From Acidobacteriaceae bacterium (GTDB taxonomy: Bacteria; Acidobacteriota; Terriglobia; Terriglobales; Acidobacteriaceae): a stretch of DNA of 64,000 bases. The stretch lies in contig PLFY01000088.1 of NCBI GenBank assembly GCA_003138365.1, forward strand, positions 1-64,000. The letters are read 5' to 3'. Positions 28,756 through 37,837 of the stretch are shown here, in pieces. How positions within the stretch are numbered: the first letter of the stretch is position 1; every line of letters starts with the position of its first letter. The translations under genes were made by a program, and so were the position numbers. The notes under the pieces were generated by a model. That model was not told the origin of the DNA. It ran no database searches and saw nothing but the letters and a program-made list of their open reading frames with translations.

Positions 28756-30231
28756 ATGCCGCGCTCCCCGATTTTTGCTACCTGCCTTGCCTTGGCTACC
28801 CTCGTCCCAGGCTGGGCGACCGCCCAGTCCATCTCTGTTTATCAGTCCACGCCTGATCTGCTTGAGACTCTCTCGCAGCGCGCTACACTGCATTTCTCCA
28901 CCAAAGCCGCTCCGGGCGCGCAATCCCCGCTCATCACCGTGGACGACGCGCAGCGATTCCAGGAGATCGACGGTTTCGGCGCCTCGCTGACTGACGCGGC
29001 AGCCTGGCTCTTCGCCAAGAAGCTCACTCCGGCGCAGACCGACGCCGCCTTCAAGATGCTCTTTAGCCGACGGGACGGCATTGCGCTCAGTTTCCTGCGC
29101 CAGCCCATCGGGTCTTCAGACCTGGCTGTCACCTTCTACTCCTACGACGACCTCTGCCAGCAGACAGACAAGGCCTGCACCACCCCCGCCGGCGTAAGCG
29201 ATCCCAATCTCGACCACTACTCCCTTCAGCACGACCAGGAATACATCCTGCCGCTGCTCAAGAAGGCCGTCGCCCTCAATCCGTCGCTCCACATCATGCT
29301 CACCCCCTGGAGCGCGCCCGGCTGGATGAAGACCTCCGGATCGATGCTCGGCTCCAATCCCGACACCAAGCAGCCCTCGTCCCTACGCCCCGAAGCCTAT
29401 CAGCCGCTCGCCAATTACCTTGTGAAGACGATTCAGGGTTATCAGGCAGCCGGCGTGCCGGTGTACGCCCTGAGCGTGCAGAACGAACCGCTCTACGCCC
29501 CACCCACCTACAGCGGGATGCGGATGCTGGCCACCGAGCAGGCGGCCTTCCTGGGCAACGCGTTGGGGCCGACCCTTGTCGCGGCGCATCTCAACACCAA
29601 GGTCATGGTTTACGACCACAACTGGGACCGCCCCGACTACCCGGAAACTGTGCTGAAGGACCCCAAGGCCGGTCCACTAGCCGCCGGAACCGCCTGGCAC
29701 CACTACGGGGGTGATCCCTCCGTCATGACCAAAAATCACGAGGAGTTTCCCCAAAAGGACCAGTGGGTGACCGAATCGAGCGGTGGGGCCTGGCAAAAGG
29801 ACAATGTCCTTGCCGCCGAGGCAGCGGAATTGATCGCCGTCACCCGCAACTGGGCAAAAAGTTACGTGCTGTGGGCGCTGGCCACCGACCAGAACCACGG
29901 CCCCTTTGTGGGCGGTTGCGAAACGTGCCGAGGTCTGGTCACCATCGACCTCTCCAACCCCGAAAAGGCGACCGTGAAGCCCGAACCCGACTATTACGTG
30001 CTTGGCCAGGCCAGCAAGTTCCTGCTGCCCGGCGCGTTTCGCATCGCCTCGGATGAACCTGCCGGAACGAAACTGAAAGACGTAGCCTTCCGCAACCCCA
30101 ACGGTACGGTCGTGCTCTACACCTTGAATGCCGGAACCGCCAGCCAGGACCTGCGCATAGGCTTCCACGGAAAAACTGTGGCCACCACCCTACCGGCAGG
30201 ATCGGTGGCCACGTTCATCTGGAGCCCGTAA
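28756..30231 (+). CDS. Glycoside hydrolase family 30-like glucosylceramidase
   Basis: Signal peptide; QEIDGFGASLTDAAAWL, LRQPIGSSDLAVTFYSYDD, LTPWSAPGWMKTSGSM, VQNEPLYAPPTYSGM, WVTESSGG. Confidence 0.9.
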   Translation: MPRSPIFATCLALATLVPGWATAQSISVYQSTPDLLETLSQRATLHFSTKAAPGAQSPLITVDDAQRFQEIDGFGASLTDAAAWLFAKKLTPAQTDAAFKMLFSRRDGIALSFLRQPIGSSDLAVTFYSYDDLCQQTDKACTTPAGVSDPNLDHYSLQHDQEYILPLLKKAVALNPSLHIMLTPWSAPGWMKTSGSMLGSNPDTKQPSSLRPEAYQPLANYLVKTIQGYQAAGVPVYALSVQNEPLYAPPTYSGMRMLATEQAAFLGNALGPTLVAAHLNTKVMVYDHNWDRPDYPETVLKDPKAGPLAAGTAWHHYGGDPSVMTKNHEEFPQKDQWVTESSGGAWQKDNVLAAEAAELIAVTRNWAKSYVLWALATDQNHGPFVGGCETCRGLVTIDLSNPEKATVKPEPDYYVLGQASKFLLPGAFRIASDEPAGTKLKDVAFRNPNGTVVLYTLNAGTASQDLRIGFHGKTVATTLPAGSVATFIWSP

Positions 30232-30239
30232 GCGGAGAA

Positions 30240-30504
30240 GGAACCGATCAAGTATTTCCTCTGCGATCTGCCGGCGAACTACACACTGCGCCGCCTGGTG
30301 CGCATCACCAAGTGCAGGTGGAAGATCGAACAAGACTACCACCAGTTGAAGGAAGGGCTTGGCCTGGATCATTACGAAGGAAGGAGTTGGAACGGCTGGC
30401 ACCATCACGTGACCTTGGTGATGCTGGCGCACTCCTTCCTGACCCTGGAAACTTTGCGCAGTAAAAAAAACTTCTGGGTGGACCCTGCCAAGGACTCGGC
30501 GTGA
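30240..30504 (+). pseudogene. C-terminal remnant of an IS701-like transposase
   Basis: EPIKYFLCDLPANYTLRRLVRITKCRWKIEQDYHQLKEGLGLDHYEGRSWNGWHHHVTLVMLAHSFLTLE. Confidence 0.75.
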
Positions 30505-30784
30505 AATCCAATACTTGCTCTTCACGTGGACAGGCAACTGCGCTTACTGCGGGGTCGCGGTGGACCACTCACACGGCCCGTAGCACTTAACGTTGTAATA
30601 TTAGCGCGACAATCTTTACTTTTTTGAAACCTCGGTGTGGCTGTGAGGCTTTCGCTGTACCTTCTCCGGCCGCTTCACCTTGAGTACGTCCTTCATCACT
30701 TCCCCAAACGGCAGGGGGATGGGCGGAATCGGCCTTGAGTTCGTGGTTCTCCTCGATTGATTTTGCTGATTCTCCAGGGCATAC

Positions 30785-30813
30785 TTGACATTCCATTTGC
30801 GGAAATGTAAAGT
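30785..30813 (+). promoter_or_regulatory. Predicted sigma-70-type promoter with palindromic spacer
   Basis: TTGACA-17 nt-TAAAGT; spacer contains ttcc-atttgc-ggaa. Confidence 0.5.
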
Positions 30814-30843
30814 AGGCTTGTCTTTTAGGAAAGGAAACCAACC

Positions 30844-31254
30844 ATGGCCTTCTGCAATCGACACTTTAGCCCACTTCAGCGCCGCTCTCTACAGCTGTTC
30901 TTTGCCAATCTACTCCTCACCGCCGTGATCGTCGTGATCGCCCATAAAACATACGACCAGGCGCGTGCGTCAATTCTGCTGACCTACGTGCTGGCCACCC
31001 TCGCCGCCATCCCTGTGATTGTGGTCATCGCCGTCGTCGGCCGCTATATGGCGCGGGAGACCGATGAGTTCGTCCGCATGATGGTCGTCCAGGCACTCCT
31101 CTGGGGACTGGGCGTGACGTTTGTTGCCGATACATTTCTCGGCTGCCTGTTCGCGTACCCCTCCATCTACACGCTGATCCCACCCCTCAACCTCGACCTC
31201 TTTGTCGTTTCCGCGGGAGTGGCGTTGCGGGTCCAGATGTGGAGGAACCGATGA
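30844..31254 (+). CDS. Small integral membrane protein
   Basis: Four hydrophobic helices; ATGA overlap with the next gene. Confidence 0.65.
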   Translation: MAFCNRHFSPLQRRSLQLFFANLLLTAVIVVIAHKTYDQARASILLTYVLATLAAIPVIVVIAVVGRYMARETDEFVRMMVVQALLWGLGVTFVADTFLGCLFAYPSIYTLIPPLNLDLFVVSAGVALRVQMWRNR

Positions 31255-31469
31255 AGAACCGGCTCCGTGTTCTGCGCGCCGAGCGTGGCTGGAGCCAGGC
31301 CGACCTGGCCGAGCGGCTTCAGGTCTCCCGTCAATCGGTCAACGCCATCGAGACAGGAAGGTTCGATCCGAGTTTGCCCCTTGCGTTCAAACTGGCGAAG
31401 CTTTTCGAGACGACGATCGAGGCGATCTTCGTTGAGGATTCGGCGGCTGCATCGGAAGGATCTCACTGA
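31251..31469 (+). CDS. XRE-family HTH transcriptional regulator
   Basis: MKNRLRVLRAERGWSQADLAERLQVSRQSVNAIETGRFDPSLPLAFKLAKLFETTIEAIF. Confidence 0.92.
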   Translation: MKNRLRVLRAERGWSQADLAERLQVSRQSVNAIETGRFDPSLPLAFKLAKLFETTIEAIFVEDSAAASEGSH

Positions 31470-31526
31470 CCAAGCGCCGGCCCAGAATCGCCAGAACCTT
31501 TTCCGCTCCTCCCATTGCCCATCGAC

Positions 31527-31550
31527 AATATAAGCAAAATTGCTTATATT
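31527..31550. promoter_or_regulatory. Palindromic operator upstream of hicAB
   Basis: aatataagcaa-aa-ttgcttatatt, 11-bp arms. Confidence 0.75.
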
Positions 31551-31556
31551 TTATAA

Positions 31557-31733
31557 GTGAAGAGCAGCGAGTTCAAGCGGTGGCTGGCGGCTCAGGGAGC
31601 GACGTTTCAGTCAGGCAAGGGCTCGCATCTGAAGGTGGAGCTGAACGGCAAGACTTCCGTCCTGCCGATGCACACCAAGGATCTCAAGAAGGGCCTGGTC
31701 GAGGACATTAAGAAACAACTCGGGCTTAAGTAG
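31557..31733 (+). CDS. hicA: HicA-type toxin
   Basis: GTG start; VKSSEFKRWLAAQGATFQSGKGSHLKVELNGKTSVLPMHTKDLKKGLVEDIKKQLGLK; 58 aa, absent from the ORF track. Confidence 0.88.
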   Translation: MKSSEFKRWLAAQGATFQSGKGSHLKVELNGKTSVLPMHTKDLKKGLVEDIKKQLGLK

Positions 31734-31743
31734 GAGGAGCGGT

Positions 31744-32163
31744 ATGTTGAGCTATCCAGCAAATTTTGAACCAGCCGAGGAGGGCGGGTTCGTGGTAACC
31801 TTCCCCGATATCCCCGAGGCAATTACTCAAGGTGAGGATGAGCAGGACGCGCTGCTGCATGCCGCGGATGCGCTTGAAACGGCACTCGACTTTTATTTTG
31901 AAGCGGGGCGGACGGTTCCCACACCCTCCAGGCCAAAGCGTGGCCAATATCTGGTCGAGCTGCCTGCCAGCGTTTCCGCCAAGGTTCTGCTCTTGAACGA
32001 GATGAATGTGCAGAAGATTCGCCCGGCAGAACTGGCGCGACGTTTGCAGGTGACGCCGCAGGAGGTGACCAGGTTGATCGACCTGCGTCACACATCGCGG
32101 ATCGATGGCATCGCCGTCGCACTGAAGGCACTCGGCAAAACCATGGAGATTCGGGCCGTATAA
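31744..32163 (+). CDS. hicB: HicB-type antitoxin with C-terminal HTH
   Basis: YPANFEPAEEGGFVVTFPDIPEAITQGEDEQDALLHAADALETALDFYFEAGRTVPTPS. Confidence 0.9.
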   Translation: MLSYPANFEPAEEGGFVVTFPDIPEAITQGEDEQDALLHAADALETALDFYFEAGRTVPTPSRPKRGQYLVELPASVSAKVLLLNEMNVQKIRPAELARRLQVTPQEVTRLIDLRHTSRIDGIAVALKALGKTMEIRAV

Positions 32164-32408
32164 AGCTAAACTTATCGCCGAGGGAGCCACACGCGAGAGC
32201 CGGTGGAATCTTGCGATTGCATTTGTACCGGCTTTCTCCGCCGCCCATTAAGTTCTTCATGGATGAACAAAAGCCTTGAACCTCTCTTTGGCCTATTTCG
32301 TATGATCTTTGCGGGGACGGGTGCGGTTCAGCGTCAATCAAGCGTGTTACATTACGCTATCAAGGAACGTCAGCCCAGCGAATTCACTCAACCGAAGGAA
32401 ATCTTCCC

Positions 32409-34610
32409 ATGCGACATAGCCAACTTGTTCCCGTGATTTGCCTAACAGGCTGCCTGAGCGCAGCCGGTCTTCTGCATGCACAATTGGCAAAGCCTCCCGT
32501 AGCGCCTGTCCAAACCGTTGTCGACACCTACTTTGGCCAGAAGGTTGAAGACCCTTACCGGTACATGGAGAACCAGAAGGATCCCGCGGTGGTCGCCTGG
32601 ATGAAAGCGCAGGCCGACTACACGCGCACGGTGCTGGACTCCATGCCCGGACGCAAGGCGTTTGCCGCCCAGATGCAGACCTATATGAACGCCGCCGAAT
32701 ACACCATCTCCGATGTGCAGCTTGCGGGAAAGTTTACCTTCTATCGCAAACGCAAACAGGGCCAGAATCTGGCCGCGCTGTATGTTCGCGAGGGGACGGA
32801 CCCGCGGGAGCGGCTGCTCTTCGATCCCAACAAGTTTGACACCGGCGACCACCATATCTCGCTCGATCAATACTCCCCCTCCTGGGACGGCAAATATGTT
32901 CTGATCGGCAGCTCTCCCGGCGGGTCCGAGGACCAGACCGCGCACGTCTACGAAACCGCTACAGGCCGTGAACTGCCGGATAGCCTGGAACGGTACCTGG
33001 GTGGAGTCTTTTCCCTCGACGGAGAAACGGTCTACTACTTGCAGCGCCAGAAGCTCGCGCCGGGAGCTCCTCCCACCGACAAATACAAGAAAGGAAAAGT
33101 CTTCGAGCATAAGCTTGCAACCGATGTGAGCGCCGATCAGCCGGTGTTCGGCTACGATGTCTGCCCCGGTGTGAAGATTACCGAGGATGAGTTCTCCTTC
33201 GTTTTTCCAGCGCCGAACTCGTCCTACGCGATTGGGATTGTCAGTAACGGCGTGGCGCCTGCCCAGGAGGTTTATGTCGCTCCCTTAAGCGCCATTGGAA
33301 CCAGGACAAGTTGGAAGAAGCTGGCCAGCTACAGCGACAACATTACAGATCTCGCTTTGGTCGGCAACGATCTCTACCTTGTGACGCTCAAGGACGCTCC
33401 GAACGGTAAGATTCTGCGAGTGAGCGCCGCGGACCCAGACCTGTCCAAAGCGGAGGTTGTGCTTCCCGGCAGCTCCGCGGTTCTGACCGGCTCGTATGTC
33501 GGGACAAATGTTCTTCGTCCGGCAAAGGACGCGCTTTACATTCAGCAGGCGGAGGCCGGTATTGGGAAAGTTCTTCGTCTTTCCTATCAGCCCGGATCGA
33601 AGCCGCAGGCGATTTCGCTTCCCTTTGACGGCAGCGTCGACGATGTGGTCACGAATCTGACGGAGCCGGGAGCGCTGATCGACATGGCCTCCTGGACAAG
33701 TCCTGGAGATTATTACCGCTACGATCCAGCCACTGCTGCCGCCGTTGCGATGCATCTGGTTCCGGAAAATGCCGTCGATCCCAAGGACTTTGTTTCAGAA
33801 GAGCGAATGGCTCCCGCGCCGGATGGAACGCTGATTCCGCTTTCCATCGTCTACAAGAAAGGCATGAAGCTGGACGGAAACAACCCCACCGCTCTCATTG
33901 GCTATGGGGCTTATGGCGATGTGTTTAAGCCGGGGTTCTCGCGCCGCAACTCCGAATGGATTGAGCGAGGCGGCATTCTGGCCGTGGCGCATGTGCGTGG
34001 CGGCGGCGAGTATGGAGTAGCGTGGCACCTGGCCGGCCAGAAGCTCACCAAGCCGAATACCTGGCGCGACTTTATCGCCTCGGCGCAGTATCTGATCGAC
34101 CACAAGTACACGTCCACGCCGAAGCTTGGAATCTGGAGCCAGAGCGCCGGTGGAATTTTGATCGGGAGGGCTGTCACCGAACGTCCCGACCTCTTCGCTG
34201 CGGCAGTGGACGGTGTGCCGTGTTCAGACACCTTGCGAGAGGAAACCGGCGCAAATGGGCCGCCGAATATTCCCGAGTTCGGAACGGTAACCACGAAGGA
34301 GGGTTTCGAAGGGCTCTACGAAATGAGCTCGTATGCGCATGTGAAGGCGGGAACGAAATACCCTGGGATCCTGGTGACCGCAGGGGCAAACGACCCCAGA
34401 GTCGATCCGTGGCAAGGCGCAAAGATGGCTGCCCGGCTGGAGGCAGCGAACGCAAGCGACAAGCCGATCCTGCTGCGCGTCAACTATGACGCTGGCCATG
34501 GAATCACCGATACCGTATCGCAGCAGGTCTCCGACTGGACGGACATCTTCACCTTCTTCCTGTGGAACTTTGGCGAGAAGGACTTCCAGCCGTCTGCGCT
34601 CAAGCCATAG
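32409..34610 (+). CDS. Prolyl oligopeptidase family protein (S9)
   Basis: VEDPYRYMENQKDPAVVAWMKAQADYTR; GGEYGVAWHLAGQ; GIWSQSAGGILIGRAVTERPDLF; YDAGHG. Confidence 0.92.
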   Translation: MRHSQLVPVICLTGCLSAAGLLHAQLAKPPVAPVQTVVDTYFGQKVEDPYRYMENQKDPAVVAWMKAQADYTRTVLDSMPGRKAFAAQMQTYMNAAEYTISDVQLAGKFTFYRKRKQGQNLAALYVREGTDPRERLLFDPNKFDTGDHHISLDQYSPSWDGKYVLIGSSPGGSEDQTAHVYETATGRELPDSLERYLGGVFSLDGETVYYLQRQKLAPGAPPTDKYKKGKVFEHKLATDVSADQPVFGYDVCPGVKITEDEFSFVFPAPNSSYAIGIVSNGVAPAQEVYVAPLSAIGTRTSWKKLASYSDNITDLALVGNDLYLVTLKDAPNGKILRVSAADPDLSKAEVVLPGSSAVLTGSYVGTNVLRPAKDALYIQQAEAGIGKVLRLSYQPGSKPQAISLPFDGSVDDVVTNLTEPGALIDMASWTSPGDYYRYDPATAAAVAMHLVPENAVDPKDFVSEERMAPAPDGTLIPLSIVYKKGMKLDGNNPTALIGYGAYGDVFKPGFSRRNSEWIERGGILAVAHVRGGGEYGVAWHLAGQKLTKPNTWRDFIASAQYLIDHKYTSTPKLGIWSQSAGGILIGRAVTERPDLFAAAVDGVPCSDTLREETGANGPPNIPEFGTVTTKEGFEGLYEMSSYAHVKAGTKYPGILVTAGANDPRVDPWQGAKMAARLEAANASDKPILLRVNYDAGHGITDTVSQQVSDWTDIFTFFLWNFGEKDFQPSALKP

Positions 34611-34724
34611 GAGTTGATCGTGCTGGATGCATCTTCGGGTTGCCGTTTGGGCCAGCGTGCGATTGCCGGCCGCTCTCTTGCGCCGTCTTCTGGCGCAAAG
34701 GTAGGAGGCTGACTTATTGACCTG

Positions 34725-35537
34725 CTAGGCCGCCGCCGCATGAATCGCCAGCAGCTTTTCCAGCAGCGGCTTGAGCAGCTTCAAATCCAGCGCATTCGCG
34801 CCGTCGGATTTGGCGTTCGCCGGGTCGTCATGGACTTCAAGGAACAGTCCGTCCACACCCGCCGCCACAGCCGCCCGCGCCAGCAGTGGAATGAATTCCG
34901 GCTGTCCGCCGCTTACCCCGCCTGCCGCTGAAGGCTGCTGAACCGCATGCGTCCCGTCAAAAACCACCGGCGCGAACCGGCGCATCAACGGCAGCGAGCG
35001 GTAGTCCACCACCAGCGTGTTGTAGCCGAAACTCGCTCCCCGCTCGGTCAGAAAGACCCGCTCATTTCCGGTCGAGCGCACCTTCTCCACCGGGTGCTCC
35101 ATGTCCCACGGCGCCACAAACTGCCCCTTCTTGATGTTGACGGCGCGCCCGGTCTTGCCCGCAGCCACCAGCAGGTCCGTTTGGCGGCAGAGGAAAGCAG
35201 GAATCTGCAGCACGTCCACGGCTTCGGCGGCAATCTCGCAGTGGCCGGGCTCGTGCACGTCGGTCAGCACCGGCAGCCCCGTTTCCCGAGCCAGGCGCCC
35301 CAGAATCCGCGTGCCCTCGATGAGGCCGGGACCGCGGAAACTCTTCACGCTGGTGCGGTTCGCCTTGTCGTAGCTGGCCTTGAAGATGAAGGGAATGCCC
35401 AGGTCGCCCGTAATCCGCTGAATCGCGTCGGCCATGGTCCGCACATGCGCCTCGCCCTCAATGACGCACGGCCCGGCGATCAGGAAAAGCTGCCCCGCGC
35501 CCACATGCACGGGCCCGATTTCAAAGGAGTTGCTCAC
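34725..35537 (-). CDS. kdsA: 3-deoxy-8-phosphooctulonate synthase
   Basis: FLIAGPCVIEG, FKASYDKANRTSVKSFRGPGLIEGTRIL, DVHEPGHCE, QIPAFLCRQTDLLVAAGKTGRAVNIKKGQF. Confidence 0.95.
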   Translation of the reverse strand: MSNSFEIGPVHVGAGQLFLIAGPCVIEGEAHVRTMADAIQRITGDLGIPFIFKASYDKANRTSVKSFRGPGLIEGTRILGRLARETGLPVLTDVHEPGHCEIAAEAVDVLQIPAFLCRQTDLLVAAGKTGRAVNIKKGQFVAPWDMEHPVEKVRSTGNERVFLTERGASFGYNTLVVDYRSLPLMRRFAPVVFDGTHAVQQPSAAGGVSGGQPEFIPLLARAAVAAGVDGLFLEVHDDPANAKSDGANALDLKLLKPLLEKLLAIHAAAA

Positions 35538-35571
35538 GAGGCGATTTTACCCTGCCGGGGCCGGCTGCGCG

Positions 35572-36126
35572 TCAATCCGCACGGTGCTTCGACCATTGCC
35601 AGAGCGCACGTTCCAGAGCATGGAGCGCCGTCGGGGCGGGGAGATCCTCTTTTGCCCGGACCATCCCGCACGCGGCCAACCGCTTGCAATAGGCATTGTA
35701 TTCGGCATAAAACGCGACATCGTGCCGCGCATGTCCCAGAGCCTCCAAAGCGCGATAATCCAACACCGCGTAGCGCTCCGGGTAAATTGTTGCCAGAATC
35801 GCGGAGGCAATGGAAATGTCAACGCCGCGAAGCCCGATCAGAGCCTTGACGGCGTCTTCGGTCTTGGCCTCCGGTGAAGCGGCTATCGCTAGAGCGCTCT
35901 TGATGTTCTCACTGCTGTTGCCAATCAGGTAATGAACAACTCGTTCCGACTTCCAACGGACGATCGTCTCAAGATTGGGCAGCGTGTGTTCGCCGCCTCG
36001 GATTGCTTCCCCGGCTTCGAATGCGGCTGTCTCAAGCTGCTGTTCCCTTTCGCCGGCTTCCTGCCAATACTGCTCAGACAATTGCTGAAGATCCGCTTCA
36101 GCGGGTTGAAGTTCAAAGTAAGCCAT
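35572..36126 (-). CDS. HhH/DNA-glycosylase-like protein, unknown function (paralogue of 37838-38407)
   Basis: Start MAYFELQPAEADL; LIGLRGVDISIASAILATIYPERYAVLDYRALEALGHAR resembles an HhH-GPD core. Confidence 0.55.
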   Translation of the reverse strand: MAYFELQPAEADLQQLSEQYWQEAGEREQQLETAAFEAGEAIRGGEHTLPNLETIVRWKSERVVHYLIGNSSENIKSALAIAASPEAKTEDAVKALIGLRGVDISIASAILATIYPERYAVLDYRALEALGHARHDVAFYAEYNAYCKRLAACGMVRAKEDLPAPTALHALERALWQWSKHRAD

Positions 36127-36358
36127 GATGTCTCGTCCTCCGTTGACAAAAACTAGCAAACAATAGGCCCGGCAATTGCCTTTGTCAACAGCGGGGAACA
36201 CATAAGAACGCACGGAAGTATGCAGGCTGCCGCATTTCCTCGCATGAAGGGCGAAAAGCGGCAAAAGGCTCCCTCGGAATCCGAAGGTCGCGAGCTCGAA
36301 GCGGAAGGTCTCTCCAGCCTCTGCACAAGGAAAAAATACAAAGCATAATGCCATTTAC

Positions 36359-36375
36359 GATGGTAAAATACCATC
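36359..36375. promoter_or_regulatory. Operator-like palindrome GATGGTA-AAA-TACCATC immediately 5' of the antitoxin ATG
   Basis: 7-bp arms 36359-36365/36369-36375; ATG at 36376. Confidence 0.6.
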
Positions 36376-36687
36376 ATGTCTACCATTATCGAGATCGACA
36401 AGGCTGGCCGCATCGTCGTCCCCAAGAAGCTGCGCGACGCCCTGCATCTGACGCCGGGTACGCGGCTCAGAGTCGAGCGCTCCGGCGACTCGTTGAGGCT
36501 CATGCCGAGTTCCGATGAGGCTCAATTAGTGATTGAGAACGGTGTGCCGCTAATCTTTCCCGCAGATCGCTCAAATGCGGCCATCCTTACCAATGAAATG
36601 GTTACCGAGCTAATTGCCCAAGGCCGCCTGGAACGGGAGGGCCGGTTTCTTGGCTTGAATGGGAATTTGGACGACGAAATCGCATGA
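36376..36687 (+). CDS. AbrB/MazE-type (VapB) antitoxin
   Basis: MSTIIEIDKAGRIVVPKKLRDALHLTPGTRLRVERSGDSLRLMP. Confidence 0.88.
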   Translation: MSTIIEIDKAGRIVVPKKLRDALHLTPGTRLRVERSGDSLRLMPSSDEAQLVIENGVPLIFPADRSNAAILTNEMVTELIAQGRLEREGRFLGLNGNLDDEIA

Positions 36688-37106
36688 TCTTCCTCGACAC
36701 CTCCGTGCTGATCGCGACCGCCCAGGTTAGCCACCAGCATCACCGGCCCAGCCGCGACCTCTGGGATCGATGCACGGCCTCAGCAGCAGCTATCAGCACG
36801 CACACAATCGCCGAAGTCTATAACACGCTCACCGCAATGCCCACGGCGCTGCGGCTGTCCCCGCGCAATGCAGTCCTTGCCGTGGAAACATTTCTCCAGC
36901 GGCTTACTGCAGTAGCTCTTTCAGCGGATGACTACCTGGAGACTCTGCGCCGCACAGCCAACCTTGGCTACTCCGGCGGCATGATCTACGACGCCTTGCA
37001 TCTAGCCTGCGCACGGAAGATCGACGCCGAACAAATATTCACCTGGAATGTGCGCCATTTCCGCGTGGTAGCGCCGGATCTGGCCGACCGGATCGTTACG
37101 CCGTAG
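36684..37106 (+). CDS. VapC-type PIN-domain toxin
   Basis: MIFLDTSVLIATAQ...AISTHTIAEVYNTLTAMP...GMIYDALHLACARKIDAEQIFTWNVRHF. Confidence 0.9.
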   Translation: MIFLDTSVLIATAQVSHQHHRPSRDLWDRCTASAAAISTHTIAEVYNTLTAMPTALRLSPRNAVLAVETFLQRLTAVALSADDYLETLRRTANLGYSGGMIYDALHLACARKIDAEQIFTWNVRHFRVVAPDLADRIVTP

Positions 37107-37185
37107 TTGCAGATATCAAAGTGCGTCCTGACTGCAATCACCGGAAATCTGCGCCATAAAAACATAAATGTGCTATATTGAACGT

Positions 37186-37419
37186 ATGCGCACCACCATC
37201 GACATCCCAGACGAGACCTACAAAAACATCAAGATGATGGCCGTTCAGGGAGACTCGACAGTAAAGCAGATGGTGCTCGACGGTCTGGATCTCCTCATGT
37301 TGCACAGGGCGTCACGACCTCAAGCCCGGCGGCTGCAGTTGCCCCTGATCCGGTCGACGCGCACCGACATGCTGGAAATCGACAACGAGCAAATCTATGA
37401 AATCATTGATTTTCCCTGA
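37186..37419 (+). CDS. VapB-like antitoxin
   Basis: MRTTIDIPDETYKNIKMMAVQGDSTVKQMVLDGLDLL; overlaps the next gene. Confidence 0.75.
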   Translation: MRTTIDIPDETYKNIKMMAVQGDSTVKQMVLDGLDLLMLHRASRPQARRLQLPLIRSTRTDMLEIDNEQIYEIIDFP

Positions 37420-37828
37420 TGTGAATGTATGGCTTGCGCTCAACTATGAGAAACACACGCACAACGCCTCAGCAGTAAGGTGGTATCAGGCGCTCGATCC
37501 TTCGACGGTTTTCGTCTTTTGCCGGCATACCCAGCTGGGGCTGTTCCGCTTGTTGAGCACTGAGTCCATCTTGAAGCAGGATGTTATGAATCAGCTTCTG
37601 TGCTGGCAGATTTTTGACAGGTGGATCGATTCGGACGAAGCGTTTTTGGCGCAGGAGCCTATTGGCCTGGAGGCCAGAATGCGGGCGCGAACGGTGGCCG
37701 AATCCCCCTCGCCGAAGACATGGGCGGATGCGTATTTGAGTGCATTTGCCGAGGCAGCGGGTCTCACGTTGGTCACCTTTGACCGGGCGCTGGCTGGGAA
37801 GGTGAGCGGAGCGGTGCTGCTGTGCTAA
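37397..37828 (+). CDS. VapC-type PIN-domain toxin
   Basis: FPDVNVWLALNYEKHTHNASAVRWY...TQLGLFRLLS...TWADAYLSAFAEAAGLTLVTFDRAL. Confidence 0.9.
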   Translation: MKSLIFPDVNVWLALNYEKHTHNASAVRWYQALDPSTVFVFCRHTQLGLFRLLSTESILKQDVMNQLLCWQIFDRWIDSDEAFLAQEPIGLEARMRARTVAESPSPKTWADAYLSAFAEAAGLTLVTFDRALAGKVSGAVLLC

Positions 37829-37837
37829 TGTCAACAG

